A stretch of DNA of 64,000 bases from Bombyx mori (Eukaryota > Arthropoda > Insecta > Lepidoptera > Bombycidae): contig NC_085121.1 in NCBI RefSeq assembly GCF_030269925.1, positions 15,393,501-15,457,500 on the forward strand, given 5' to 3'. The notes below the pieces were generated by a model. The model saw only the letters and a program-made list of their open reading frames with translations. It had not been told where the DNA came from and searched no databases. Made by a program: the position numbers and the translations under genes. Positions 48,117 to 58,989 of the stretch are shown here, piece after piece (position 1 is the first letter of the stretch; each line of letters opens with the position of its first letter).

Positions 48117-51100
48117 TCAAGACCACCTGGCGCCAATAACTTTGAGATCATTTTCTGATAATCTTCCCTCACTCCATTTTATCCACAACCTAAAACCAAA
48201 AATATATATATGATATTTTGTCACAGTGATTTAAAACTATTATATTTTTAATGTTCAACTGAAGGCGTAAATGCAAAATAACAATCATCACCTGCCTCAT
48301 TTTATAAGAAATAAATAAAATCTTAGGCATCGCATAGATTAATCTAATTGTTCTGTCTTTACATCATATCGACACAATGTAATAAAAACTTTGTGGAACC
48401 TTAGGCAGCTTATGGCAATTTATCATCTTACATTGCGTTTTTAAACTGTCCATCACATAAAAGCGTTGATATTGCCAAAATAATACACAGCGAATCCCTT
48501 ACCACTGCAAGGACATATACCGTTCAGTAAAAACATTCTGCGGAGACAATAATCTCTGGAAACACAGAAACTGTCAACTGCCTTCGCCTTTTCGTTTGTA
48601 AAATTAAAACACAAATGTCATACTTCTTTTTAAATTTTTCAATATGGCAATTGGCTTCTTGTAATGTCATTGTTGCCAGTGCCAAATTATAAAACTCTTC
48701 AATTATTAAATAAATACTATAAATAAATAAAAACGGTACAATATGAAGTTGTTCTGTTTGAAACTGTAATACATAGGGAGTGCTCTGAGGAATTGTTCGA
48801 GATGATACCGGCATCTCGTTTTTACCATCGCACCGCCCGCCACCGGAGTAGAGTTCATCCATACTACCTGGAGCCACTGCGTTCACCCACAGTGCGTTTC
48901 CAGAGGTTTTTTTTGCCACGTACCATCCGGCTTTGTAATGAGCTCCCCTCCACGGTGTTTCCCGAGCGCTATGACATGTCCTTATTCAAACGAGGCTTGT
49001 GGAGAATATTAAGCGGTAGGCAGCGGCTTGGCTCTGCCCCTGGCATTGCTGAAGTCCATGGGCGACGGTAATCACTCATCATCAGGTGGGCCGTATGCTC
49101 GTCTGCCTACAAGGGCAATAAAAAAAAATAGTTAGGGAGTGTTATACCTCTCTTCGTTGTGTTTGACGGACCACAGATCAGGCAAATAATTAGGCTTCAT
49201 GACATTTATGAAATGTTCCCGCCACATCTGCTCCAGAGCGAGCAGACCGCCGTCGCGTTTAGAGAAATATTCAACAACCTTCATTCCGTGAGATTCATAA
49301 TCGACATTTTCTTGGCTAGAATAAAACGATTTCTGTATGAATATCTTTTTGTCATGATTTTATCAGAACAAACATAACAGACATACAATATGACAGTAAA
49401 TTAGTGTTGAATACATAAATAAGAATTCATTGCTACTTTTTATTTTTCTAGCAAAACTAGAAGGCAAAGAAAATCGCTCTTATGATAAAAGCTGAATGAG
49501 GAAAAGCTACCTTAAAAACTGAATGACTTTTTTAGAACTACAAGTTTATTTTTCTATAGTTTGGTATGAAGCGTTTGGTTAGGTGTTTGGTTTGAGATCA
49601 ATAACGAGAATCAGAGTAATATTTTTTCAGGTTTCAGGTTATAAACATAATTAAAAAAAACACGTTTGGCACTCGGGGACTGCTGCGATAAAGCTATTGC
49701 AAAGCATTTTTTATCAACTTATGCAATTATTATTAGACAATAATAAACTTTCCAAGTTATTATATTTACAGTCAATTCACAAAAAGTATTGGAACTTATA
49801 ACGTGTACCTATGCCCTTATAACTTCAATTTATTTTTCATTTTGTTGAATCATAAAAACATTGTGATTTTATGGTTGTTTTATTGAACAATGTTTGCAAA
49901 ACACATCGATATTTTGTGCTTAATAAGCTCGAGAATCGATATTCTGCTATCGATGTCATTATCGATGCCATCACCGATGTTTTTCCAACATCGAACATCC
50001 CTACTCGTGTCACCAGCTCACCGTACACGCAGGCTCGTATTGAGGTGAATGGAGATCGAAAGGGTCAGGCTGCAGTCATCATGCCCATGTCTTTGGAAGA
50101 CCACAGCGGATTGTTATTTGAAGTTCAAAGTTTGAAATTATCAGCAAAACGTAACTGCACTTTCTGTTTGTACGTGTTTCGATTTCAATAAGATCAACAA
50201 CAGCATCCGTTAATATTGGAGGCTTTCTTCTGTAACTCACACGACACACAGCTCGACCGCTTCCTTCAGTACGTCCTCGGAGACCTCCTTATGTTGAGGG
50301 TAGTAATCGAGGATGATCTGTTCTAGCACCTTCCGCCTCTCCTCTGGCAGCTCGTGCTTCTGCGATTGGTAAAGCAACGCGTTGGCAGCAGACTTCACTT
50401 TTCTGTTGACATAGACATAGAAATTTTACTGGTGGTAGGACCTCTTGTGAGTCCGCGCGGGTGGGTACCACCACCCCGGCCATTTCTGTCGTGAAGCAGT
50501 AATGCGTTTCGGTTTGAAGGGTGGGGCAGCCGTTGTAACTATACTTGAGACCTTAGAACTTATATCTCAAGGTGGGTGGCGCATTTACGACGTAGATGTC
50601 TATGGACTCCAGTAACCACTTAACACCAGGTGAGCTGCTACCTCGTCCACCCATCCAGGCAATAAAAAAAACCTTTCATCCCTCGATATGATCTTAGAAA
50701 CATAATGAAGTAGAAAGAACTTTAACAGGGCAATAAGCTAATCAAAGCTATTACGGCTTTTTTTTTATTGCTTAGGTGGGTGGACGAGCTCACAGCCCAC
50801 GTGGAGTTAAGTAGTTACTGGAGCCCATAGACATCTACAACATAAACGGGCCACCCACCTTGAGATATAAGTTCAAAAGTCTCAGTATAATTACAACGGC
50901 TGCCCCACCCTTCAAGCCGAAACGCATTACTGCTTGAAGAGCAATAGCCTTTCACCCGTTGATATATAGAGAGCAGCGACATACTTTTTGCGCACGTCGA
51001 GCGTCTCCCTGGCGTTGTCGGCGGCGGGCAGCGGCGCCCGCGCGCGCTCGGCCAGGCGCGCCCGCACGGCCTGGTCGCGCGCGTTGCTGCGCTGGTGGCA

Positions 51101-54100
51101 CGCCGCACACAGCAGCACCACGTCGTGGGACGAGTGCTCCTTCATTATTTCTGTCCAACGGATATTATACTGTTACGGCGGTAAGAGTAACGCCATCTAT
51201 CGCCGAATAGTCGAACGAATATCGAAGGACCTAGAAACACCTAGTACGATCGAGAATTACAACGCCATCTATTGACATATAGCGGAAACTACTACTAGAG
51301 ATGTGTGGAATATTCTCGATAATTCTAGGGATGAGGTATCAGCTATAAAAGCGCTGTAGCGATGGCAAGCAATCAGTCAGTAATCGGAACTACTCGAAGC
51401 GAAACAGCGATCGGATCACCTGAAGCGAAGCAGAACAAGCGAATTGAGAGTTTTAAAGTGTTTGTTGAATGTTTAAAGTGTTTGTTGAGTGTTTTAAAGT
51501 GTTTGTGAAGTGTTTAACTGTTTTAAGTGTTGAATACAGTTTTTAAGTTGTACTTTGGTGAAATTTTATTTATCCCGAACCCCAGCGCATAACAATACCA
51601 TAGATAATACACATAAATTAGTTGTAGATAAGCAACTCAAACATTCCACAAAAATGTTTACGGGCGTCAGCCACTAGATGGCTTCGCTTCGATTAGTTTC
51701 TCATTGCTTCTGTAGATGGCAGTACCATATTACCTATCCTATATTTTATTTTTAATGAAGGATTTTGTAAATTTCAACATGCATGAAGGCTTTGACGTTG
51801 TCGTCACACACCACAGTAAAAAAAACACGTGTGGCACTCGGGGACTGCCGCCGCGGTAATACATTAGCATACATAGCATTAGCATTTGTAGGCAGCGGCT
51901 TGGCTCTGCCCCTGACATTGCTGATGTCCATGGGCGACGGTAACCACCTTCAGGTGAGCCGTATGCTCGTCTGCCTACAAGGGAAATAAAAAAGCAATGT
52001 GTTTAACGCGAGCTACATGGTAGGTAGGCTTCGTTATTCGAAGTTTTGCCTAAAATATGTGTTAAAACAAAAATGTGACCAATAATAAGCATTCAATATT
52101 TTCAGAGTGTAATCTTAAAAACCGACCGCTCTGTGCTTCCTTGAATATGCCCGAACGTTTTAATTATTTAACAGGTAACATATAGAAGTAAAACTTACCC
52201 GGGAAATACTTCCTGTACTCCCTGGGCACGACGTTCTTCCGTATGTAGGAGTTGGTGGCGCCGCAGACGACGCACCTGTTCGCCTTGGGCTGCGCGTAGT
52301 AGCGGCCCACCTCGCCCACCGAGCGGCCCGCCGGCTCGAACCGCAGCCGCACCGTCAGAGGCTCGCCCCCCACCACCTCCGCCAGACCCTTGTCCACGTA
52401 CCTCGGAGATCATATGAGGCCGTCAGCACAAAATTGGCCTGTCCTACATTTTTAAGCTATTGCATAGATTTTATCGCGGGCCTTGAGCGCGGCTTGAGAG
52501 CGGAATCATGAAATTCCGTAACGAAAAAAATCTTACACCCCTCACTCCGCCTACCATGTAGCGCGCGTTCAACACATTCACACGTTGCGCTTGTGTAGTG
52601 TTTGTGAATAAGCCCGCGGCGTGACGTCGCACTGCATGCGCATCATGAAAAGTCTGCCCATCTCTCTCGCGCGGTCTAGCTTATGAGTGTGAAGGAGACA
52701 GTTAAGGTTTTGTTTTTATTAATGTTTAATATAGCGTGGTCTTGTTTTATTATTGTTTTAATATTAAATTATCATTGTCTAATTATAATTGCAAAAATAT
52801 TGGTGTATTGATGAATTCAACAGGATGCAAGTGGCACACATTTTTGATTCAGGAATAAAATTAATTTATCGACGCCATCTCTAGTAGCAAATGGATCTGA
52901 AGCATGACTAAATTAGTGATATGGTCAGCGTGTGGGTCAGCGAGTGATTTAGGTGATGAATTAAAGAGATGAAATGAGTAGAGGAGTGTAATCTTCTTCA
53001 AAAAGGTATACACTCACCACAAAGCTTTCTTGTTATCGCATGTACACAATAAGTCTCCATCGGGTGCTTGTAGGAAACAATTCTGATACAATGGCTTAGA
53101 ACGGAGGACATACCTCTTGCTTACTCTTACGTCTTTAAGCTTCGACTCTTTAGGGCTGTAAATGATAAAACGATCAAAATTACTTACAAACAATATGAGC
53201 TTACTCTGACGAAGCTTTTATATGCCGTGTACATGTTAATTTTATGTAATATATTCAAAGTTTTTTTCAGCGTCAACATTTTCGTCATAAGCGTCATAAG
53301 CACTTGGTATGCTTTAAATATTCCGTCAACAGAACCCAATTATTTGGTATCTTGCATGCGTAACCGGGACTACGTGGAGCCATCTAAAGCCTGTCATAAA
53401 ACCCAAAGCGAACAACCTAATTAATACTAACTAATAACCTGAGTAAATTCAATGAGAGGATTACCGACATTTTAGAAACTGGTCGCTTTTGAAAGTCCTT
53501 TTTAACTTTATTATATGTACTGAATTGTCTCTTCTGCTTCAGGCTGAACTTTTAAATAAAGAAAGCAAGGTTTCTTTTAAAGACGAGAAAAGATTTTAGA
53601 TTATGTTTAAAAAACTTCTCGGCAAGACAACACAACAATAATAATGAAAACTAACTGACAACTCCAAATGTGTAACTAAAATAATACACACACTAGCACA
53701 TTCCAAAACACTCTGTGGTGACTTTCAGATGTGTAATTGTTTTGATGTACAGAAGCACACAAGCAAAGCCCCAGTCGTCGTTCTCGTCGAACCCGTCGCT
53801 TGCGACGAAGGGCTCGACGACTAAAATAACCCACAGACACAGTCCACTGAGTTTCTAGCCGGATCTTCTCAGTGGATCGCGTTTCCGATCCGGTGGTAGA
53901 TTCTGCGAAGCACCGCTCTTGCTACGGTTCGTGTTAGCAATATCGTCAGGTTTGAGCCCCGTGAGCTCACCTACTAGTTAGGTAAGATTACGCTGAAATA
54001 GCTTTTCAAGGCTATCAGCTTAGGTAGGAAAAAAAAGCAAAGCACAGTTTAAAGCAAAAGTAAGATACAATCTGGACACAGAACAGAAGGAGGCATTAAC

Positions 54101-57100
54101 TATATACATAATAAAAAACTTTATAATTACAACAGGCATATGCCTGCAAGTGTCCTGAGTTTCGCAGTAAAAGACGGCTGATCTCTGCAGAGATCTGTGA
54201 GCGAATGGCGTGGGAAGCTGCGGCGGCACACTCATAGATACCTAATAAGTACACTTAATTTCTTAGGGCGCAGCTCGCTCTGTTGATGTTCTGCACTTTC
54301 AAACAAAACAATTACATGTGTGTGAGTCACCAACAGTTCACTTGAAAAGAGAAGATGTCACTAACTACCCCACACTGTCACTAACTCCACTCTATATTAC
54401 GAATACAGAATAAAAGTCAAAATACTGCCCTAACACTTTGGGTTCGTGACCATTTTTTGCTATGCGTTTGGAAGGTATCTAAGATTCAAGAAGATATAAT
54501 CGTGAAGGCTTTTCAAGAAAGGTTTAGTCAAGACTTACACAATGTTTGAAGAGATTTTACTGAGTTTCGGATGTCCAGTTTAGTCTGGTAAAGTGGTGAA
54601 CGGGCCACTCTTGAAATGAGCATCTCTGAAACATGCCTGTTCAGTGTGTGTGGTGGCAACCAAATTTTATAAAATGGTATTCTTATGACTGTTAAAACTT
54701 TTAGTGAAAATGTCAAATCAATTATTCATTTTTCCTACAGGATTGAAATTTGGCATAAATAAAGAATTTTAGGAGAAAACTACTATAATACTGCTTGTGA
54801 GTTATGGGAATATAGTGGTCAGGCTGAAATCTCCTGATGCATCACTTATCACTGCAGGGTCTTCAGATTTTAAAACCTATTACAATGACGAAATTTTATA
54901 TCTTGCCTAGATAAGTTTTTGATATTTTATTTACTTACATGTCTCCTGCAACTTTTCTGCTCTTCTGCTTGAATCCAATATCAGCATATTTTTGGCAGAT
55001 GTCATCTACGCTTAGCTTCTTTGATAATCTTAACAGATCCTTCATCATAGATTTGAAACGGTATTCTTTCAGCAAATATTCAAATATCTTGATGGCTACA
55101 TGAGCATCAGCAGCAGCGTATTGTTTTTGCTTGACCGTCAGTTCATCAGCTTCCCAGTTACTGCAACGAATCTGTTTTTAAAAATTAGTAAGTGGAAATT
55201 AAGTGCAGCACACTTTTTTAGTTGCTACAGATTCTCAACAAAACAGATAGCCTCATTAGCATGATAAACCTCCAAACCTATTGTAGCATAGCAATTTTTC
55301 AATAATCTACATCATATTTTAGGTTGGAGGAGGCTATACTGTAGTAGATAAGTAATTTGTAATATCACAAGTACATTCTATATTATTATTATGTAAATTG
55401 TATGTAAGCTAGCAATATTTATTTTGATAAACAGACGGTAGTTAGCGCAACATTCTAATGTCGGAAATAACATCTTAATCTTCCGACATCAAGAATACTC
55501 TAAACTACTCTAAAGTATCCCAAACATCGGAAATAATATAATGCAAGTATAAACGCGAATTCAAACCGTAAAAGTAGTTTTAAATATGTCTATTCGAATA
55601 AATCGAAGAAAATATGTACACCGTTCATAATTCAACATTCAATTTTATTTCAGCATCTCATGTCAATTTTTAAAAATCGAACTTCAAAACTTCATATTTC
55701 CTAAGTGATGGCACATCCCTAATGTGGAATTTGTGGACCATGAAATGCTAATGGAAGCCCATTTGTACTTAGGAAGTATGTACAGTATGTAGTAACAGCA
55801 TCCTGTTGTATTTCTTCTGTGAAGCAATAATTTTCCGGTTCAAAGAGCAGGGCAGTTATTCTGAAATACAATTGAGACTGACCTCACTCACGCTTTGTAG
55901 TGGCTTTCACATGTGCTTTGTATGAGTTCTGGTAATCAGTTTTCACCAGATGGGCCAAGGTGACCCTTGTTCACGAATTTAAGTAATAGTAAACGAAAAC
56001 AGACACATCACATATTACTGCCTTAAATTTTTTGTTGTTTGTTGTCAATTTGTTTGTTGAACTGAACATATAATTTTTTTGGAATAACGGCTGCATAACC
56101 TTTAAATGATGGTTGGATAGAAATAGGCATGATCATTTTCCTAACCTTTGATTTACTCTACAGCCAATAGCTATACAATATGTTTCTTTATTAACTCACC
56201 CTCCAACTCTTATCCAAGACAATTCGCAGTAGGTTCTTGGATAAAACTGCAAGACCACCTGGCTCTAGTCCACATAGTTCTGCTAGATATCTTACATCTA
56301 ATGTAGACTTCAACTTCACTGAATAATCTTGGAACAGATATTTTCCATCATCATTTGCTGCTACTCCAACTTTATAGATTTTTTCATCTTCTAAGAGATC
56401 CTGTCAATTTGATGAGGTTAGACCACAGGCTTCCTAGTGTTATAGTGTTAGCTTATGCTAATATCTAGGCCCTGTTTTATTATCTATTAAAATTATACAC
56501 ATAAACTGCTCATATAGAGAAAAAGACTCGCATCAGATACTTTTATTTATCACATTTCGTTAACAATTTCACATTGATATTTTTTTTTCTACATATTATT
56601 GATTACCTAATATTGGAATCTGACATCCCAGTCTTTGTAATTATATTATTGAAATGGAATACAAGATTCGAACTTTGTGACTCACACTTTTAATATGTAA
56701 TATTGTGCAATTTACATATGATGGAAATTTAAACCATTTGAATCAATTTTGGTGAACTATTTTTAGCACTTAGTATGTATCTATCGCTAAAATGAGAAAA
56801 TATCATGCAACATGGAGTATTTTTAATTGAAGAATTTTTCTGAATAGATCAGACAAGAACAAAAGGTTCCACATTAAATGGCCTCCAGATAGGATTTTCT
56901 TCAGGTAGCCACCAGATGTATTCATGTACAGTAATCACAATCACTGACTATCAGCAACAACAATAACTTACCTTTAAAGAATTAGGTATAGTTTCCATTG
57001 AACTAAGCCTGAACAAGCAACACAGGCCATCAGATGATGATAATTGTACCAGTGCAACTGGCTTTCTTTTTCCGTGATCTGTCACCCATTCACAGTCAAA

Positions 57101-57997
57101 TCCTAAAGCATTGTAGTCACAGCATCGCCTTTAAAACAAAAAGGATTTTGTTACTTTGAGTTTAAATTATTTTTTCAGCACTTAGTACCTGAAACAGCTC
57201 ACAGACCATTCGATTTTAGGTGGTTATCTTATTATATGTAATATCAAACTCGTATTTACAACTTTAGATGAGTCTGTATAGTATATTGTTGGAGTTTGAA
57301 TATGAAAGTAATGGCAGGCAACACTTGACACTTGTAAGGTTACAGATTTCAAATATTGGAATTATTTAAATGTTTAAAACAGATGATTGTCTTCTTGTCA
57401 GAAAGACAATGACTTCTCATCTAGACACGGTCAGAGCAACATCTGAGAGTTTTATAAATATAAAATATTATAATAGTGTATTAGTGTACAAAGTATTTGC
57501 AATATAATTATATTAACCATGAAGCAGTGTTTTTAAATAGCCTCTCATCTCCTACAGAACCCAATCCCCTCAAATTTAACCGTCCAACATAAAAAAATTA
57601 AAATTATTAACCTTGGCTAACTATCTTTTTACGGTTTAATCTCACGTTTATTATTGTGGGGTGGCAGTATTAATACATCCACAACTCGTCAACAAAAGTG
57701 ACATTTTAACTTAACATAAATAAACTACAAAATATAATAACGTGGAAAACCCATTTAACAACTAAATAAGAGTATTGAATCAAAGATCTGCTTTTTTAAT
57801 TTTTTACCTTACCTTCGTAATTCATTGACCGCTTCGTCGCAATTTCTTTCATTAGTGGCAATTTTGATATTTATATACGAAAAAGCATCAACAGCGTCTA
57901 GAAGTCGGCTTTTCCGTTTCCAAAATAAATATGTTACTGCCCCTACAGCAAGAACTGCTGTTGCTAAATAAATCTCGTATCTTGTTTTTGATTGCAT
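48117..57997 (-). CDS. Exd2: EXD2-like 3'-5' exonuclease
   Basis: EXD2 is a membrane-anchored DEDDy exonuclease linked to mitochondrial RNA handling and DNA end resection. Exons: 57813-57997, 56972-57128, 56200-56400, 54939-55171, 53018-53155, 52199-52401, 50985-51150, 50241-50402, 49148-49315, 48117-48189; total 561 aa (human 621). Residues 9-25 are one hydrophobic segment followed by WKRK, the expected anchor. Catalytic motifs: GFDCEW (Asp72, Glu74), VGVAANDD near 125-132, and Tyr199 with Asp203 in YAAAD. The C-terminal half has the EXD2-specific zinc and HNH-like region: NCFLQAPDG with CTC, LRFEPAGR, CVVCG with SYIRKNVVP, and HSSHDVVLLCAACH. The last exon is the weakest; if the intron were retained, the frame would instead stop at 49134-49132. 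An in-frame ATG at 58042 would add 15 residues; the 57997 start gives the more usual N terminus. Three repeats lie within 26 nt of splice sites in this gene. Confidence 0.93.
48783..49132 (+). pseudogene. Jockey/CR1-like LINE 3' end in EXD2 intron 9
   Basis: Encodes the C-terminal tail: EELFEMIPASRFYHRTARHR, PYYLEPLRS, PRTIRLCNELPSTVFPE, GSAPGIAEVHGRR, then TACAAGGGCAATAAAAAAAA. TAGGGAGTG is duplicated at 48774-48782 and 49133-49141. It is the same family as 58990-60546. The right edge reaches intron position +16 of EXD2 exon 9, antisense to the gene. Confidence 0.88.
49880..50010. repeat. ATCGAT-rich segment, possible transposon end
   Basis: Several ATCGAT motifs and the end-like ACATCGAACATCCCTAC suggest a hAT-type terminus; a matching second end was not found. 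Confidence 0.3.
50428..50671 (+). repeat. Bm1-type SINE, body-only copy, 26 nt from an EXD2 splice site
   Basis: Body from ACTGGTGGTAGG to CCAGGCAATAAAAAAA. Its 5' edge is intron position -26 relative to the EXD2 exon 8 acceptor. Confidence 0.88.
50759..50938 (-). repeat. Bm1-type SINE, truncated, minus orientation
   Basis: TTTTTATTGCTTAGGTGGG to GCATTACTGCTTGAAG. It forms an inverted pair with 50428-50671 inside EXD2 intron 7. A MITE end (CTTTCACCCGTTGATAT) follows at 50948. Confidence 0.8.
51171..51594 (+). mobile_element. Solo LTR of a Ty3/gypsy-type retrotransposon
   Basis: Starts TGTTACGGCGG and ends GCGCATAACA (TG...CA with TGTTA/TAACA inverted ends), flanked by ATAC at 51167-51170 and 51595-51598, the 4-bp duplication usual for gypsy-type insertions. 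Promoter elements on the plus strand: a GAA-TTC array at 51308-51320, TATAAAAG at 51344-51351 and an initiator-like TCAGT at 51373. There are no internal retroviral genes. It sits in EXD2 intron 6, antisense, with its edge 21 nt from the exon 7 acceptor. Confidence 0.85.
51308..51377 (+). promoter_or_regulatory. LTR core promoter with heat-shock-like array
   Basis: GAATATTCTCGAT fits alternating nGAAn/nTTCn spacing, followed about 24 bp later by TATAAAAG and, 29 bp after the TATA start, by the arthropod initiator TCAGT. The spacing fits a working RNA polymerase II promoter pointing right. Confidence 0.6.
51815..51995 (+). repeat. LINE 3' tail fragment (jockey/CR1-like)
   Basis: GTAGGCAGCGGCTTGGCTCTG to GTCTGCCTACAAGGGAAATAAA repeats the end of the LINE at 60440-60546. 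It is preceded by a CACGTGTGGCACTCGGGGACTG segment also seen near 49662. Confidence 0.75.
53777..54040 (+). repeat. Family-X retroposon 3' fragment, plus orientation
   Basis: From CGTCGAACCCGTCGCTTGCG through CCACTGAGTTTCTAGCCGG to AGGTAGGAAAAAAAA, the complement of copies at 10556 and 58716. EXD2 intron 4. Confidence 0.65.
54041..54938. other. EXD2 intron 4, no feature recognised
   Basis: No exon-like or repeat signal was identified between the retroposon fragment and exon 4. Confidence 0.45.
55725..55980 (+). repeat. Very diverged Bm1-type SINE
   Basis: CTTCTGTGAAGCAATAATTTTCCGGTT, AGGGCAGTTATTCTG and CACCAGATGGGCC keep the SINE order at low identity. Old copy in EXD2 intron 3. Confidence 0.45.
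57335..57592. repeat. Dispersed noncoding repeat, copy 2
   Basis: Collinear with 25918-26255 but without its Helitron-like insertion. It carries about 40 bp (GATTGTCTTCTTGTCAGAAA region) absent from copy 1. EXD2 intron 1. Confidence 0.75.
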
Positions 57998-57999
57998 GA

Positions 58000-58715
58000 T
58001 AAATAAATAGAATACAATATAATAAACAGAACCACAAAACACCTACATTCTACAGATTTACTACTACACAATACAACATTTAATATTCCATAAATTAATA
58101 TAAAATGCAATCTAACATTCCATCCAATCCAATATTCCATCACATTTCACAAACGTCAAAAACACAGATGTTGTTTATTAATTACTTTTTTTAAAAAGGA
58201 AATTATGACCTGGTAACTAAGACTTTTAGGTCAGGTCAAAATATTCGAATTCGAGTTTTTTTTCGATCTTTTGCATTTTCTGAGAAGATTTAATAGTAAC
58301 ATATATATTTTTTTCACCATCGGAAAGTAGAGATTTCAACGAACAGAAAACATACCAACTTTTTGAAAAAAGCTGATATTTTGACGGGTGAATTTTCGAT
58401 TGAAAATTAGGGTGCTTTTTCGATATTAATTCAAAATAAGGTGAAAAAATAAATATTTCTAATCAAATAAATTACAGCGTATTTGGGAAATAAAAAGGTA
58501 AGTTTTCACCAAATTTCGTGAAAAAAGATTTTTTTTTGAAAAAGATAAAAATAAAAACAAAAAACTTGGTTTTTTGAATTTTTTACATAAGTTTTGAGGT
58601 TATGTGAAAAAAGTGTAAATACAAAAGTTTTAGATCTTTTTATTACCTACAACTTTGCCATTTGACTTTTTTTCATAGGACTTTTAGTTTTGCCGGAAAT
58701 CGAGAAAAACCGTTT
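58000..58715. other. EXD2 upstream region, no gene recognised
   Basis: AT-rich sequence that should contain the EXD2 promoter. Runs such as TTTTTTCGATCTTTTGC and CGAGAAAAACCG suggest an unassigned repeat, but no ends were found. Confidence 0.4.
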
Positions 58716-58989
58716 TTTTTTCCTACTTATTCTAGTAACCTCGAGGGATTATTCTAGATTCGCCGAATTAGTAGGTGAGCTCACGGGGCTCAAACCTGAT
58801 GACGTTGCTAACATGAACCCTAGCAAGAGCCGTGCTTCGCAGAATCTGGCGAGAAACTCAGTGGGCTGTGTCTGTGGGTTAATTTACTCGCCGATTCCTT
58901 CGTCGCAAGCAACGGTTTCGACGAGAACGATGACCGGTGCTTGGGGTACCTAAAAGCACCGATAGTGGATCGGGAGGATCCAAGATGAC
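58716..58989 (-). repeat. Family-X retroposon fragment next to a LINE
   Basis: A T-rich left end and the blocks CTCACGGGGCTCAAACCTGATG and GGCGAGAAACTCAGTGGGCTG place it with the other family-X copies, reversed. It abuts the plus-oriented LINE. Confidence 0.6.

Noticed and set aside
48524..48919. 131-residue open frame on the minus strand
   Set aside because: It runs from the antisense strand of the LINE into intron sequence and has no domain; an artefact of the insertion.
51171..51594. Endogenous virus
   Set aside because: Only a single LTR with 4-bp duplications; no gag, pol or env sequence is present in the window.
57998..58042. Upstream in-frame ATG for EXD2
   Set aside because: Adds a second hydrophobic stretch not expected in the family; kept as an alternative start only.
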